Assembly (NCBI GenBank): GCA_001414485.1
Contig: LLEY01000194.1
Coordinates: forward strand, 43,410 to 107,409
Length of the DNA stretch: 64,000 nt
Source of the DNA: Calycina herbarum
Lineage: Eukaryota > Ascomycota > Leotiomycetes > Helotiales > Pezizellaceae
Reading direction: 5' to 3'
In this document: positions 48,779 to 61,614 of the stretch, piece after piece
How positions within the stretch are numbered: position 1 is the stretch's first letter
Layout: the number at the start of each line of letters is the position of its first letter
The notes under the pieces: model-generated
Told to the model about the DNA's origin: nothing
Seen by the model: the letters and a program-made list of their open reading frames with translations, nothing else
Database searches by the model: none
Program-made: the position numbers and the translations under genes

Positions 48779-50997
48779 TAATATCTTTAATCGAAAAAAA
48801 TTGTAGGCACACAGTACACTTGATCAGAAGATATAAAAGCTACTTGCAGGAGCAAATAATAGAAAATAAGCAAAAATTGTCCGCTAATGAGTTTTTACGC
48901 CGATTGAGACGAAGGGACAAAGGTGGTGTTTTTCTATCTAAGCTTGCCAATTTCCAGGATACTTCGTGAGTTGTCAGAGTTGAGCGATAATAAAACTCTT
49001 CTAGGTATGTCCTGAGGAATAGGTGGGTAGTGTGTGCACAAAGGAAGGCTCGGGTTTTGACAAAAGTTTGGTTCACGAAGTAGTAGACGTCTTCCTCTCA
49101 AACTTGATTCCAATCAAGTTTGAGTTCGTGGCTTGCATACTAGAAACTTCAAGCTTCACTTCAAGGAGAGTATTTGAACTAGAGTATTTAACTCACTTTG
49201 AGTTCTCAAAGGGCTTCGTATTATTTTTGCACCCCTTCCTCGCTCAGCAGCACCCAACTTCAGCGTTCACTTTCCACCAGAGTCATATTACAAAACCGGA
49301 TATGTCAAGTACCCCAAATCACTGAATTTTCCAGAAAGGTTCTCGATATGACTTGTTTCTAAAAGATTGTTTGGTTGAGAAAAATGCCTTGGGAGACGAA
49401 AACTGTTTGAAAAGCATAACAACGTCCTTTATACTCCAATGCTATTCATATGCGCCAGACTAAATTCTCTAAGTATTGAGCCTGTAGCTGATTTGTTGGT
49501 ACGATCATTTGCAAAATACAAAAACTTCACTTACCTCGATTTTTATTTTATTTTACCAAAGTTCATCGCGCTTGCACATGAGATATAGACATAGATTTGT
49601 GAACTAGAAATTGAATATCCCAATGGAAGCCTTGCTCTCATTTCAGTATTTTCTAGCTGGAGATATGTGACAGAGAAATGCTAAATTATCTCGAAGAGCC
49701 CCTAAAGACATTGTGCGGGTTACTTTCGACTTCGTCGCTCTCCCAAGCTTGTTCGCGAAATGGAAATTCAAGAAGCCATGACCGCCACGTAAAAAGCACC
49801 CGGCATTGTTCCTAGTACGTTACAAAGGAAGGTTAGGGCAATGAAATTGAAACACGAGACTTACGTAAAGACTTTATTAAGATTTACTTCACTTGAACTA
49901 TCTCAGGTTACTGAGTTTAATTAACTCAAATCTTCTTCGACTTTTAGGATACTATCATTACAGAGATATAGTTCAGATGTACGGCGAAGGATGCCACATG
50001 CCCTTACAACTACAGCCCTAGTGAGGTTGCTGCAAAAGAGTACGAGAAAACTTCGAAGAGGCGACTAAGCTCCCAAGAACAAGACGTAATGTTTGTTGGT
50101 CATCGAGATCGCAATATATTCTATAAATGGCAACGTCTAGTGAACTTTGCAGTCAAGTTCAAAGTCGTCTAATACTGAATTTTGTATCTCGACTCTGAAG
50201 GGACAGTCGGGCGGGCAGTCAAGCGTCGCTCGTACGGTTCAGAAGAACGACATGACTATGTCGACTTCTAATCGGGGCGTACCTACGCTGTGAGTGCAGA
50301 GCAGTTCTTGGGAAGGCGCGACAGAGGGTTGTCCTTGAGGGCCGAGACGGAACAGGACTAGCCTCTTCCCTAGCGCACCTATAAACCCCCCTCGGGATGG
50401 GCCTCCGTCTTTCAAAACTTTTGTCAAGGAGAACGGAGAAAACATCACAGCCAGCTTTCACTCCCCAACAGAAATGGGAAGCAAGTGGTAAACCCCCAAA
50501 ATACATAGAACGTAAATTTCGATGCGCACTTCTTTTGGCAAAGCTGTGTTCTCGTTACACCAAAGTGGAATTTCACTTTCAACAACCTCTCCTTGAATTG
50601 TGTGCAACTGATTGAAGACACTCTGAGGTATCAGTTGTCGTAAACATCTCGATAATGATATATAAAGTATTTAAGCCTCATGGCAAACCACTTGGACTTG
50701 GGCCAAAGAAACGGGGCTTGTCTATCGCCAGCTTGTGGTAGACACAACATGTCCGATATTTAGAGCCGCAATTTTCAATAAACGGAAAGCCCTTTCAATT
50801 CATTACCTCAAAAAAGGAAACAAATCTGGAGCTGAACAGAGCAAATCCCTTCACTCTAATTCGTCAATATGTGCCCCTTGTCACAAACGTGATCTTTAAT
50901 CACCTGACCCAATATCGCTAGCATCGTTCGGAACATCTTCAAAATCGTACCACCGAAGAATAGACTCCCCAAACAACCTCAATTAACTCAAACCACC
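48779..50997. other. Intergenic region upstream of cox4
   Basis: AT-rich, with short frames (49023-49325 on plus, 50219-50506 on minus) that show no similarity. The final 150 bases, A/C-rich (ACTCAAACCACC before the ATG), are the cox4 leader. Confidence 0.45.
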
Positions 50998-51877
50998 ATG
51001 TTTCTCCAACGCGCAGCAGTAACGGCCGGCCGCCGCGCAGCCACCAGCCCCCTAATCAAGCGCAGCTTCACCACTTCTTTCGTGCGCCGTACGTCTTCCC
51101 TGCCCCCAAAGATCCGTATACCCTCTAACCCGAGACCACAGGAGAAGCTGCTCCAACACCAGCCAGTGGATCTAACGATGGAAAAATCAAGAAATTTCAA
51201 GGTACGCCGACCGTCCATCACATTGGGAGGAAACAGAGGGGACAATGGGCCGAATTGGAAGCTAATCAAACCACCAAACAGACATCAAGACCGAAGCCGA
51301 TCTCCTTCCTCCCGGAGCTGCACCAGGAACAGTCCCCACCGATCTCGAGCAAGCAACTGGTTTAGAGCGATTGGAAATCCTCGGGAAAATGCAAGGAGTA
51401 GATATCTTTGATATGACGCCATTGGATGCGTCTCGCAAAGGTTCGTTTCAACCACTGGCATACAAAAAACAGTCCATCATAAGGCAGGATGGATATGGGA
51501 TAAGAGATATGAGTTCAATTACTGATACGAAAAACCACAGGCACAATGGACAACCCAATTGCCGTAAGGTCTTTCGGTGATGAGCAATACGCAGGCTGTA
51601 CCGGTCACCCAGCCGACTCTCACGTCACAATTTGGCTCACGGTATGGAATTACCCTTCCTTCCTAATCATGTGAAACTATTGGCAGTTTTCTGACTCGTA
51701 TTAAAGATGTCTCGCGACCGCCCTATCGAGCGATGCCCAGAGTGCGGAAGTGTATACAAGATGGATTACGTTGGACCAGCAGATGACCCACACTCCCATG
51801 ATCACGACCATGGCCACGGCCACGGTTACGAGGAGCCCAAGACATTTGCCGATTTCGTTCGTCCAGAATACAGATAG
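50998..51877 (+). CDS. cox4: Cytochrome c oxidase subunit Cox4 (zinc-binding subunit)
   Basis: A nuclear-encoded matrix-side subunit of respiratory complex IV (human COX5B counterpart). Exons are 50998-51088, 51142-51201, 51282-51440, 51541-51641 and 51707-51877. Four introns of 53, 80, 100 and 65 nt join in phase to 193 residues, the highest intron density in the window. An Arg/Ser/Thr-rich mitochondrial presequence (MFLQRAAVTAGRRAATSP and on) precedes the mature core GLERLEILGKMQGVDIFD. Zinc ligands are the Cys of YAGCTG, the last His of HPADSH and the two Cys of ERCPECGS. A His/Asp/Gly run (HSHDHDHGHGHG) after GPADDP, and the end FADFVRPEYR, fit fungal members. Confidence 0.95.
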
Positions 51878-52513
51878 AAGGATTGTTGCATGTTTATATG
51901 CACGTTAGGGGTCTGGTTGGTTTTGCAAAGAATGAGGGGCAGCATGTATGTAGCATAGGTTAGATTGAGAAAAGGGAAAGTCCCGAGTTTTCCTGTCTTT
52001 TTTTTTGCAAAGATTTATTCTTCTGAGACACGTTGGTATTGCAAAGATTTATTGTTGACACACTGTGATTTGCATCTTATTAGTATCTAATGCCAGTTTC
52101 GGTTTTGGCCCCGGTTCTTTTGTAGCACACTGCCTCCTCTCCTTTTGTAAATACAGCGAAGCCATAGCGCCCTCCATCTATGTTGAACTGAACAGCCCAA
52201 AAATTCCAAGCAAAGTAAAAAGCAATCGCTAACCGCCCTTCATGCACCATTTTATGCCAGCCCTCCGTGAACCTTTCGTGATTTGAGTCTTCATTATGAA
52301 CAGGGGGTCGTTGAGAAAATTCGTAAAAACAAGAAGAGAAAACAATGGTGCTTATAATACACCATGGGTAGGTGAGTGCGAGTTCCCCCTGATCAAGGAA
52401 TATAGCAATAGTGCCGTTTTTGACACCCAAACAAATGAAAACACTCCACATTATATTCCACAAACGTTTCGACTCCTTTTCGAATCCCTAAAAAAACGAG
52501 TGTTCTGATGAAA
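51878..52513. other. Convergent intergenic region cox4 / hmt1
   Basis: Contains the 3' ends of two convergent genes. A minus-strand frame (52080-52463) has no recognisable domain. There is a T run at about 52002-52010. Confidence 0.5.
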
Positions 52514-55500
52514 TTATGCAGCATTGGCTGCTGGTCTATTATCATCGGACGAGGGTTCGTGGTCGGAGCCTGCCGCGGTAGGTCTGATATCCTCCGGCAG
52601 CTCGTCTACCAACGTATCAACATTTGAACCAGCAACTGAGGTGCCGGTGTTTCTAGTTGCAACACCTCTTGGAACACTCGGATCAAGTAGGCCAGTTGTG
52701 CTCCGTCCATCTGCTTCGTTCTCACTAACATCTTCGCTTGGGCCGCCCTCGTTGCCGGAACTGCCTGGTCGATCCATAACGGCCTTCTTGAGAGCATTTG
52801 CCTTGGCAACGGCTCGCGATGCTTGCTCTGCTGCTTGTTCGGCGCGAATCTGCTTTCTCCACATGCTGTGATACCGACCCTTCATAGCTAGGAGCTCCTG
52901 GTGAGTGCCAGCTTCAGCAACCTTTCCAGCATGGAGAACCAGGATTTGATCTGCAGTTGTGATGGTGGAGAGCCGATGACTAGAGAAATTGTTAGCAAGT
53001 TTAGGCACGGCATGGGGGGTATTCAACTTACGCAATCACAAGCATTGTTCTGCCTTGTGATAAAGCTCTCAACGCTTCTTGGATGTTTTGCTCCGTATCA
53101 GAGTCCAATGCTGCAGTTGCTTCGTCCAGCATAATGATTCGTGGGTTCTTGATGATCGTTCTCGCAATGGCAACTCTCTGCTTCTCACCACCACTCAAGC
53201 GAAGGCCGCGCTCACCAACCTTTGTAGAGTAACCATCAGGAAAGGCCATGATCTTGTCGTGAATCGAAGCGGCTCTGCAGGCGGCGTAGACATCCTCATC
53301 TGTAGCGGCTTGATTGGCATACTTGAGATTATACATCAGGGTCTCGTTGAAAAGAATGGTATCTTGAGGAACCACTCCAATGTGTTGACGCAACGAATCG
53401 ATGGTGATGTCCTTGATATCTCTGCTGTCCACTTGGATGCTGCCGTTCTGGGTGTTGTAAAACCGGAACAAAAGTCGGAATACAGTGGATTTACCCCCTC
53501 CAGATTCCCCAACAAATGCAGTAGTGGTACCAGGACGACAGGTGAAGCTCAAATTTTCCAATGCTGGTTTGCGTTGATCGTAACTAAATTTGACGTTCTG
53601 GAAGGAGATTTGACCTTCACAGGCTGGCATTGAAGTAGCATTGGGATCATCCAAAACAGTTGGTTGCTCCTTGAAAAGCTCCAAAAGCCGCTCGCCACTG
53701 ATCATAGCACTTTGAACGCTTCGGTAGAACGAGCCAAAGAAGTTCAGGGGTTGTTGAAGTTGAGCCATGTAAGTTAGTAATGCGACGAATTCACCAACCT
53801 TTCGTTGGCCGGTGGTAACCTGGTATGCCGAGATGAAAGAAGTGCACAAGAGACCAGCCATGAAGACCATATTCTGAGAGATGTTCAGAATGTTCAGCGA
53901 TATAGTGACTTTATACTCCATTTTTTGAAAGGCGGTGACCGCAGTGCGATAGCGATTGAACTCGTAATCCTCGGCATTAAAATATTTGACTGTCTCGTAA
54001 GAGGTAAGAGAATCGTTCTTGACAGCATCCTCTTCCCTACTCAGATTTGTCATTTGACGACGTTGATCAGAGCGCCAGCGTGCCATGCGAATAGTCAAAT
54101 ATAGATAAGAGAAAGTGATGATAGCAACGACCAGGGCATAGTACGCATCAAAGGCAATTCCGAAGTAGACGACAGCGACACCGAGGTCAAATACCATGGG
54201 TATTACTTGAAAGGTAATCTGTTCGAGAAAGTTGTTGATTGCGTTTCCTTTACTTAGAGCAGAGAGAACCTCGCCCGTACGTTTTCCCAGGTGAAAGTCA
54301 AGACTGAGACCATGTACATGCTCGAAAGAGGCAGTTGTGAGTGCTTGGTATGAGTATTGGGAAATTGGGATCCAAAGGACAGATCTAACTGCCCCAAGGA
54401 TTCCCGAGGTGCCCTGTAGGAACTTCAAGACGATCAGAAGGGAGATGGAAAGCCATGGCATTCCGGGAGTTTTGCCATCTATGTTCGAAAGCTCGTTGGT
54501 GACCTTTCCAATCTGCAATGGTACTGCCATATTGACAACGCGTTGCATAAACATAAGTGCCATACAAATCAAGACAACAATTTGAAGTCTGAGTGATCTG
54601 CTTGGCCAAAGGTATGGGAAAAAGAGAGAATATCCTCTAATATACTCCCACCATGTTCGATTAGGTGCGGTAGTGGGTTTGTAAAAAGCAGGGTTCTCGT
54701 CGAGGCTCCGACGACCAGCAGGTGTACCATTTTCGGCTGCCCCGTTCCCATCCTCAGATGTGGGCGCGGTAGCATCGCCTGCAATAGAACCATGCCCTGG
54801 GGCGTGGCCATTGCCATTGGCTTGCCCATTCAGGAGGAGCGGTGTATTTTCATCCAAGCTGGTACTGAGTCGCTTGCTCTTATACAGGCGTTCCAAAGAG
54901 AAAACAGTGTAGAACCCAAACAAAAATGCGAGAAATACCACCCGAAAGAGATCTACAATGAGTTCAACGCACTCCCATTGATTGAGTCGGTTGTATCTTT
55001 CTTTCGCGCCAGACTGCAGCATTTCGAGTTCCTTATGAGGCGACGTGTAGAGCACAATTGTACCTCCTAGCAAGGTCAGCTCTCCTATAAGAGCTGATCC
55101 CCAGGTGATTTGGTGGACTACGGTTGGTGATGGTGTAGTATCAACGAGAGAAATTTGGACAATGCTATATAAAAAGGCAGAAGCACAAATATATATCTAG
55201 ACAATTGATTCATTAGCTTGAGTTCAGAGGTTGTCAGTTATTGGAGGGTCCAACTTACAGCGGTTGCTTCACCGCACCACCAACTATTGTCTCCATACAC
55301 AGCATGTTCGTAAAGAGCGTGTACAACAACATTTGTTCCACTGGCAACAAAGGTGGTAAGAAGGCCAGCCGAAAGATACAGAAACAATGATTTTCGTCCT
55401 GGACTGAGATCCTTCAGCTTCTTTCTTCTTTGAAGGTCCTCCTTATATTTTCTGGCGGAACGCGGTAGTGGCTTCCCACCAGGGCCCGTCAGGAGGGGTT

Positions 55501-55678
55501 CTTGTGATTCGGAGGATGGTTCAGCGGTGAGAATGCTGTTGGCGATAAAGGCCGTGAGAAAGATGATAAATAGGACCCATGAGGAGTGGAAGTGAACGAT
55601 GTCAATCATTCTCTTCGTGCCCGCCAAAGTTCCATTTGATAGCGGTTGCGAGCTCAGCTCGACTTCCTCTCCTGCCAT
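52514..55678 (-). CDS. hmt1: HMT1-type vacuolar half-size ABC transporter
   Basis: The ABCB6/HMT1 branch; the fission-yeast member sits in the vacuole membrane and gives cadmium tolerance by moving thiol-metal or thiol conjugates. Exons on the minus strand are 55678-55259, 55196-53032 and 52979-52514, with introns of 62 and 52 nt; the product is 1,016 residues. An N-terminal multi-span extension (about 1-300) separates this group from mitochondrial Atm1. Within it lies a polar loop with [18 protein letters not shown] six-span core follows, then the nucleotide-binding domain: Walker [10 protein letters not shown] (about 699), signature [12 protein letters not shown] (about 805), Walker [13 protein letters not shown] (about 830) and the H-loop HRLST at the exon 2/3 junction (about 863). 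The C-terminal tail of about 100 residues is Ala/Glu/Ser-rich and probably disordered. The frame is open a little upstream of the ATG chosen, but only via GTG. Confidence 0.93.
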
Positions 55679-58600
55679 TACAACTGATTGACTTCGTTCC
55701 TTTCCCCTCCTTCCCACTTCAGTTTTCCGGTTCGTGAAGAGGTTGTAGACAGCTCATGACCCATTCGATTGGGATCAGCTAGAATTGAGTTGAACTGAGA
55801 TGATGGAAGGCGAAGCAGAGGTGCCTCGGTACCCGCGTCGCCACCTGCAAGATCACACGATGCCGTCAGCTTCTGTGGCTTGTATATTGATTCCAAAAAT
55901 GCAATGCCCATGTGATGGGGAATGGTATGCGGGAGGGAGAATTACCTGGGAGATGAATGAGGGCAGATCGGCTGTGGGAAAAGTGTCGGAGGTGACAATC
56001 GGTGAGGTGGTTGAGTTGCTCAAGGCAAACTGGAACAATGAAGGTTGGAGATCGACAACACCCCTCAATGATGAAGAAGGCAGGAACCTCCTAGAGACCA
56101 GAACGAAACGATAAAACGACCGTGTGGGACCCACCAAGACCAAGTGGACGACAGTAGTTCTGATTCAAATTAATATTTATTCCCTCCTCATAGAAACCAT
56201 TCGTAGGAAATTGGGTTGTGGTCTGTAGGGACAGAGTAGTAGATGGATGCTCTTCTAGACCTGGAAACAAACGTGAATGGTGGTGCAGCGCAGATGCAGC
56301 CAGCTCGGCAATTCTCACCGCCCGCGTGCTTTGCAGATAGTATCGGCAAGGGTATTGTTCGGTCTGTCTGTTTCCAAGAGTCAGGTCCAGGAATTTTTAC
56401 CTCGCCCCAAGACGAATTTGTACCGGATCGGAACGCGGACTGAGATAGTTTCCGCTAGGGTATTAGGGTGGTATCAAAGAGATAAAACTAAGGATTCTTG
56501 AGCGCTTTTTCCTCAACTCAACCCGACTTGGTATGGGTCTCTACCAGCATATATAGATAGGTATGTCTCAATGCCCCTTTCAAACTCGGATGTTTGGATG
56601 TTGATACTGAATTGAACCTGCGCCCAACAACGCAGCAGCAAGCAGTATTCTGGCCACCCCTGCGAAGCGACCTTCCTCTCCTTTCTGCCAGCACGCGTCG
56701 AGGAGGTTGGAGATATCATATTGCCCGGGATTCTCGAGAGGATGACCATATCGATATCTGCCCAAAGGCTACGCAACCGACGAGAAGAAGACTCGTCTGG
56801 CAGATACTGTTGGTCCCCATGGCCATTCCATTCAAAATGTCGTCGACGGTCAAGGGCTTGGAGCGAGCGGCGAGCCCTCCCCTGTTGCATGCATGCTGCA
56901 GCTTCGTCCAGGGGGGTTTCTTCTTACCCATGGGCGGGCCCCCCTCTTCAACTTCTGGGATTTTTATCCTCGAGTCCGTTTTTCCTCGCTGTACTCCCAA
57001 CTCTACAGATCCGTCCTACCGCCAAGCCTGCTGTGTTGAAGAAGATGACAGGGAAGCACTACATCGACACTTCAACGAACAAAGCCCATCACAAGCCTCA
57101 TGCTGGTGCTCATGGGCCACGCGGGTACAGATCAGTATGTACCACCAGTACCGTAACCCTCCACAGTCAGCATATCTTGGGCAACTCAGCGTCTAATCCG
57201 CCAGCACGTCAGCACGAGAAGAGAATATGTGGCCACCACCTACGCCACTACAGCAAGGACACCACCACGAGTCTCACAGCGGCCGCCGGGCAGTTGCAGG
57301 TCACTCCAACGTGGAGACAAGAACTACGGTAGATAGGTACCTTGAGTACTTTGTACTAGGTACTCATTCGAGCCTCTTGCCCCAGTGTAAGGTCATTCGT
57401 CTCGTAGTTACTGTGTGAACACGTGGTTTTGCGACTAGCCCCCCGAGCTGGAAAAAAGCGCAGGATGTTCTGGGCCAATCTTCCGGACTCAGTCGAGGTG
57501 TAACTGTTTTGGGGGTAGTCTGAACTCGTGCTTGCAGCTCTCCGAATCAGAATTGTAATGGAGAAGTACAGCGGACGGCTATGGGAGCATCACTCGAAGC
57601 GTTGCCAGTTGTTTCCAGTCATTGCCAGTCGTTGCAGTCGTTGCCCGTCTTTCCATTTTCCGGAAGCAAGTCGATTTCCCCGGGTTGTGACCCCGCGACA
57701 TCGTCTCTTACTCGCTCCCTCTCTGAAATTCCTCACTGCATGAGCCCCAGCATTCCGGTTCTGCATACTGACATATCCAAACCAATTGCCTTATCCGTTT
57801 ATCGGTCTTGGTAATCCCTTGGACGATGCTTAGGATAAATGTCATCAAAGGATGTTGTGAAACCATTACTGGTATCTTTTTTTTGGCCGGACCACTGGAG
57901 CATGATTGAATGATTGAACGTTGAAAAAGAAATGAAAAAAAGAAGAAAAGGCGAATGGATTGTTGTATCGCGGCTTTGGGGTGCTGGCCATTGGAGCACG
58001 ATAGCGACAAGGAGCATCGATATCAAAAGCATCAGATAACCCAGCGCATGGTTGATATACCTAGGCCGAACTCGCAGTGGTCATTGCATCAGAGATTTGT
58101 GGGACTACGTAGCCCGTCTGTTAAACTTCTTGTTCGAGTCTTCATTGGCAACTGGCGGCGAAGAGTACATGAGAAGCAGCGGTGAGTGCTGCTTTCTCCA
58201 GGTTGCTTGGCGAACTGGCGCTACTCCAGTTGACCCAGGTGCCTGCGTCGTCCAAGAGAGAGAGTCGAAAGGGTGGATATGTATGCAGTCCGTACCAGCC
58301 ACATCCAAATGCTCTCCCTCCCAACCTCGCACGAGCGACTGGTTGGTACAGCTTCTGCGCCCATCAGGCCATTCAAACCGGAAGGCGTTATCATCTTTCG
58401 AACAAATTCCCCATTGGATAGTTGCCCATTGTTGTGGATGAGTTGTCTCCAATCCAATTGCTCAGATGCAAAGGTTCGGTATGTTGTTCTCGGGTACTTG
58501 GTTCATCATATATTTTCTTGCCCAATATTGTTGTAATACAACGTCAACTCCCATGGCAGAAAGACGGGTGGATGGATCACACCCTTCCCTCCCTCCGGTT

Positions 58601-60510
58601 TATGGGAACCAAGTCTCCAATGAATTGGTGCCGGGTCCCGAGAAGCACTGCCGAAAACCGCATCTGTTGTTGTCTCATGGATGGATTCATTCCTTACTTC
58701 GTATGGCACGAGCTTTCGAGGATAGCCAAGACGGGATCTGCAAGTCTCGAGGAGGCGATTCCGATAACCGATCGGGACTCTGAGCCCTGCTGGCGCCCTG
58801 TATAAAAGGCGCAACTATCGTCAGCAGAATTCCCAAGACTGGGAGAGAAATCCTTTGCTGATACTCAAGAGGTTTGAAAGAGAACATCACAGCCAATCCA
58901 GGAACTCGGTGGGCATCTTCCGAGTTTAAGAAAGAAAGCCAGCAGATCGAGGCAGTGTTCTTGAGCCCCGGCTTCCTGCCTGTGGCTCATGGCTCCGTGG
59001 ACCTCAATCCCAACTCGGGAATACCCCATTCCATGCTTGTCCTGGATAAAGATAATGCTGGTTGCGAGTATGCGTGCTGGGTTGCTGGATGATGACGGTT
59101 GCCATGCCTGTAGGACGAGTGCATCTCAATGTATTGCGTTGTATTTTGGATGTCTTCTGACTGCTTGTGTCCCTTGAGAGAGGGGTTGCATACCCATTGG
59201 TGCCTCCAACTTTTTTAGATGGAATGGTAAGTACCTAGAGTAGATGAGCTGACAAAGAGGGGTGCCGTTTTGCAAGGTTTGTCGTTGTTTTGCTGATGGT
59301 CAAAAGTTGAGTTGTTCAAGGAAGAAGTTGCTCAGAGTAAGGTTGCTACCCCCTCCTGTTAGGTGGAGCCGGAATGTTCCATGGGAATAACTGGAAAAAG
59401 AACATGGAAGCACCTGCAACAACATATCTCGGCCAATGTTGGAGGGGTTGATTTCAACATTTTTGCGCAATTGGGGCTCAAAATTTGCAAGGTAAGGATT
59501 AGAGAATCCGGAATGTTCTTTTTTGGAAATTTTGGAGCTAAGGTTTGCAGACGTCTCGGTATCAACACCAGAACCACGACCCTTCGTAGTGAGGCTTGGA
59601 AACCCACAGCCTTGCAATCCTTAAGTTTATCCTCCCATTGAGTTTGTTTTGTTCTGGTGGGCGATTTTGTAATACTTACTGCCTGCTGTCTTGTTTCGTT
59701 GGTTGTCTCATCTTTGACTTGCAAAATGTGGGTGGACAAGCAACAACAACACATCAATTTTTTGATTGCATCTGATATCAAAGAGGAACCAGCAGGCTTC
59801 GAGATAGCATCCAAGGATGCGTGCACTATAAATTTCTCTGTACTCTTTCAGGGGTTCGGTTAAGTGATGTCTCCTCTTCCACCCTTTCTCACCAGCTGGC
59901 GCGCCACAAGCGTCATCCCCAAGTATCACTCATAAGAACTGCACAAGATTTATCCTTCTTGGTTGCCTAACAATCCTTACCCCAACCCATAAGAATATTT
60001 AAGCATCCGCATCCTGGAGGTATACAAATCCCCCGCAGCTATATACAGACTTGCGGTGAACCACCAAGAGAGAAAAAAGGCAAAACAGTCTCCAGGAATT
60101 GGCTGTCACTTGCCTTACTCGAGTAATGGCGGCTCATCTTCCGGTCAGACAGCTGCATGACACCTGCTGCATGGTGGAGAGACAGGTCGTAGGGTACCAA
60201 CCCGTTATTTCTCACTTGGTGCGCCTTTCGCCGCACCCCACAAGATTTCTCTTCGCGAAGAGGCATTGGAGATGTGGTCAGCAGTACCAAGACGAGAGGT
60301 CACTTCCGAAAGCATCTATTACTTCGTCGCGTCACCAATCGCGTGAAAAGGTCCCGTATTCTTGACGTGATTCGATGCTTGTCAGCCTCTGACCTCCCGC
60401 ACGGGTCTCACCCAGGTATCTTCCGAGTGAGTATGTCAAACCCCACGAATTAGAAGATTTGATCGGCTCCTCTTGCCTTGCCGAGGAAAATATCTCCCGA
60501 ACACACGAAC

Positions 60511-60537
60511 CAGATGAACCAGATGAACCAGATGAAC
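60511..60537. repeat. Tandem repeat CAGATGAAC x3
   Basis: Three exact copies of the 9-mer CAGATGAAC, preceded by CGAAC and followed by CAC. Too short to suggest more than slippage. Confidence 0.8.
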
Positions 60538-61404
60538 CACATATCGTGGACCACGCGTCTGAGTATGATGAGGGTGTGGTGGGAAAGTTTCCGATTTGTT
60601 GATCTTTGAGACTATATAATTGGGGTGGGGTTTGTCAGAAAAGTTTCTTGATTTGTTATATTTTTTTTTTAATATATCTGATTTCTGATAGAAGATTTAC
60701 GTTGTGAGATTGATGCTTATTTATACGCGCTTTTCCCTTTTGGGGTGAAGGTCTCTCGGTTTAGGGTTCTTCCCTGTCTGATTTATGGCCAAGAATTGTT
60801 GAAACTCACCGAGTAGTGAGTGTCCAGGAAGATATGAGTAATCACATGGAAAATCAGGTTATGGGCATCAATTGAGGTTATCGTGAAAATACAGCTGTGA
60901 AAAGCTTGAGCTCGTTGTTTCTTGAGTTCTGTTTCCAGTGTCTACCGCTGCTCATACCTTTATATATGCAATGATTATTTGATGAGCTTCGTGTTGGTTG
61001 AGTTGTGGCTTCTGTGCGACGAAATGATTCACTTAAACCGCGGAGCAGTCTAATTACAGTAACCCAAATCACTATATACACGGCTGCTGTGTCGCTGACC
61101 TAGTTCCGTCATTGAGCTAGAAGACAGATGGAAATGGTGCTTAAAGAACCCCAAGATAAGTCATGTACAAAGAGTATTCAAGTTTATCCTAGCCTACTTG
61201 CCTTTACCTTTTTTTTTTTCCCAGAGAGAAACCTTTTCAAAAGCAAATTCAACTACATGTATTCTGGTATTCCAACCAGCTGAGATTTATCTTTGGGGAA
61301 ATGAAACAGTGAAATGTCATGCCATTGTTTAACTTTCACTTGAATAACAAACTTATGGAGGATCGGTCTGGACATTTAAATTAAATGTACCCTCTTGATA
61401 CAAT

Positions 61405-61614
61405 CTCCCGATGGGCATTACTTCCAGTTCGTACCTACCTATCTATTTCTCGTTCTTCCAACTTTCTAGAGTACTCCATGGAAATTATTCCAAGCATTTA
61501 GAACAATTTGAACTACTAGCCCGGGTGTTTTGAAACAATCAAGTTCTAACCTAGTACTAGAAAGTTAGAGCAACGGGTTATTTATCTACTGCCGCTTTTA
61601 GTGTTCACCACGAG
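61405..61614. mobile_element. MITE-like element, copy 6, with 5-bp target duplication
   Basis: The right end CTACTGCCGCTTTTAGTG, then TTCACCACGAG, is the family terminus. The left end CTCCCGATGGGCATTA is the same terminus with about 15 inner bases deleted, then CCAGTTCGTACC and CTCGTTCTTCC. Both sides carry ACAAT (61400-61404 and 61615-61619). The length is 210 bp. Confidence 0.75.

Noticed and set aside
56594..57332. Two overlapping frames of about 200 codons
   Set aside because: No domain or family resemblance, a TTG start for the first, and overlap in two frames in a GC-richer stretch; most likely chance.
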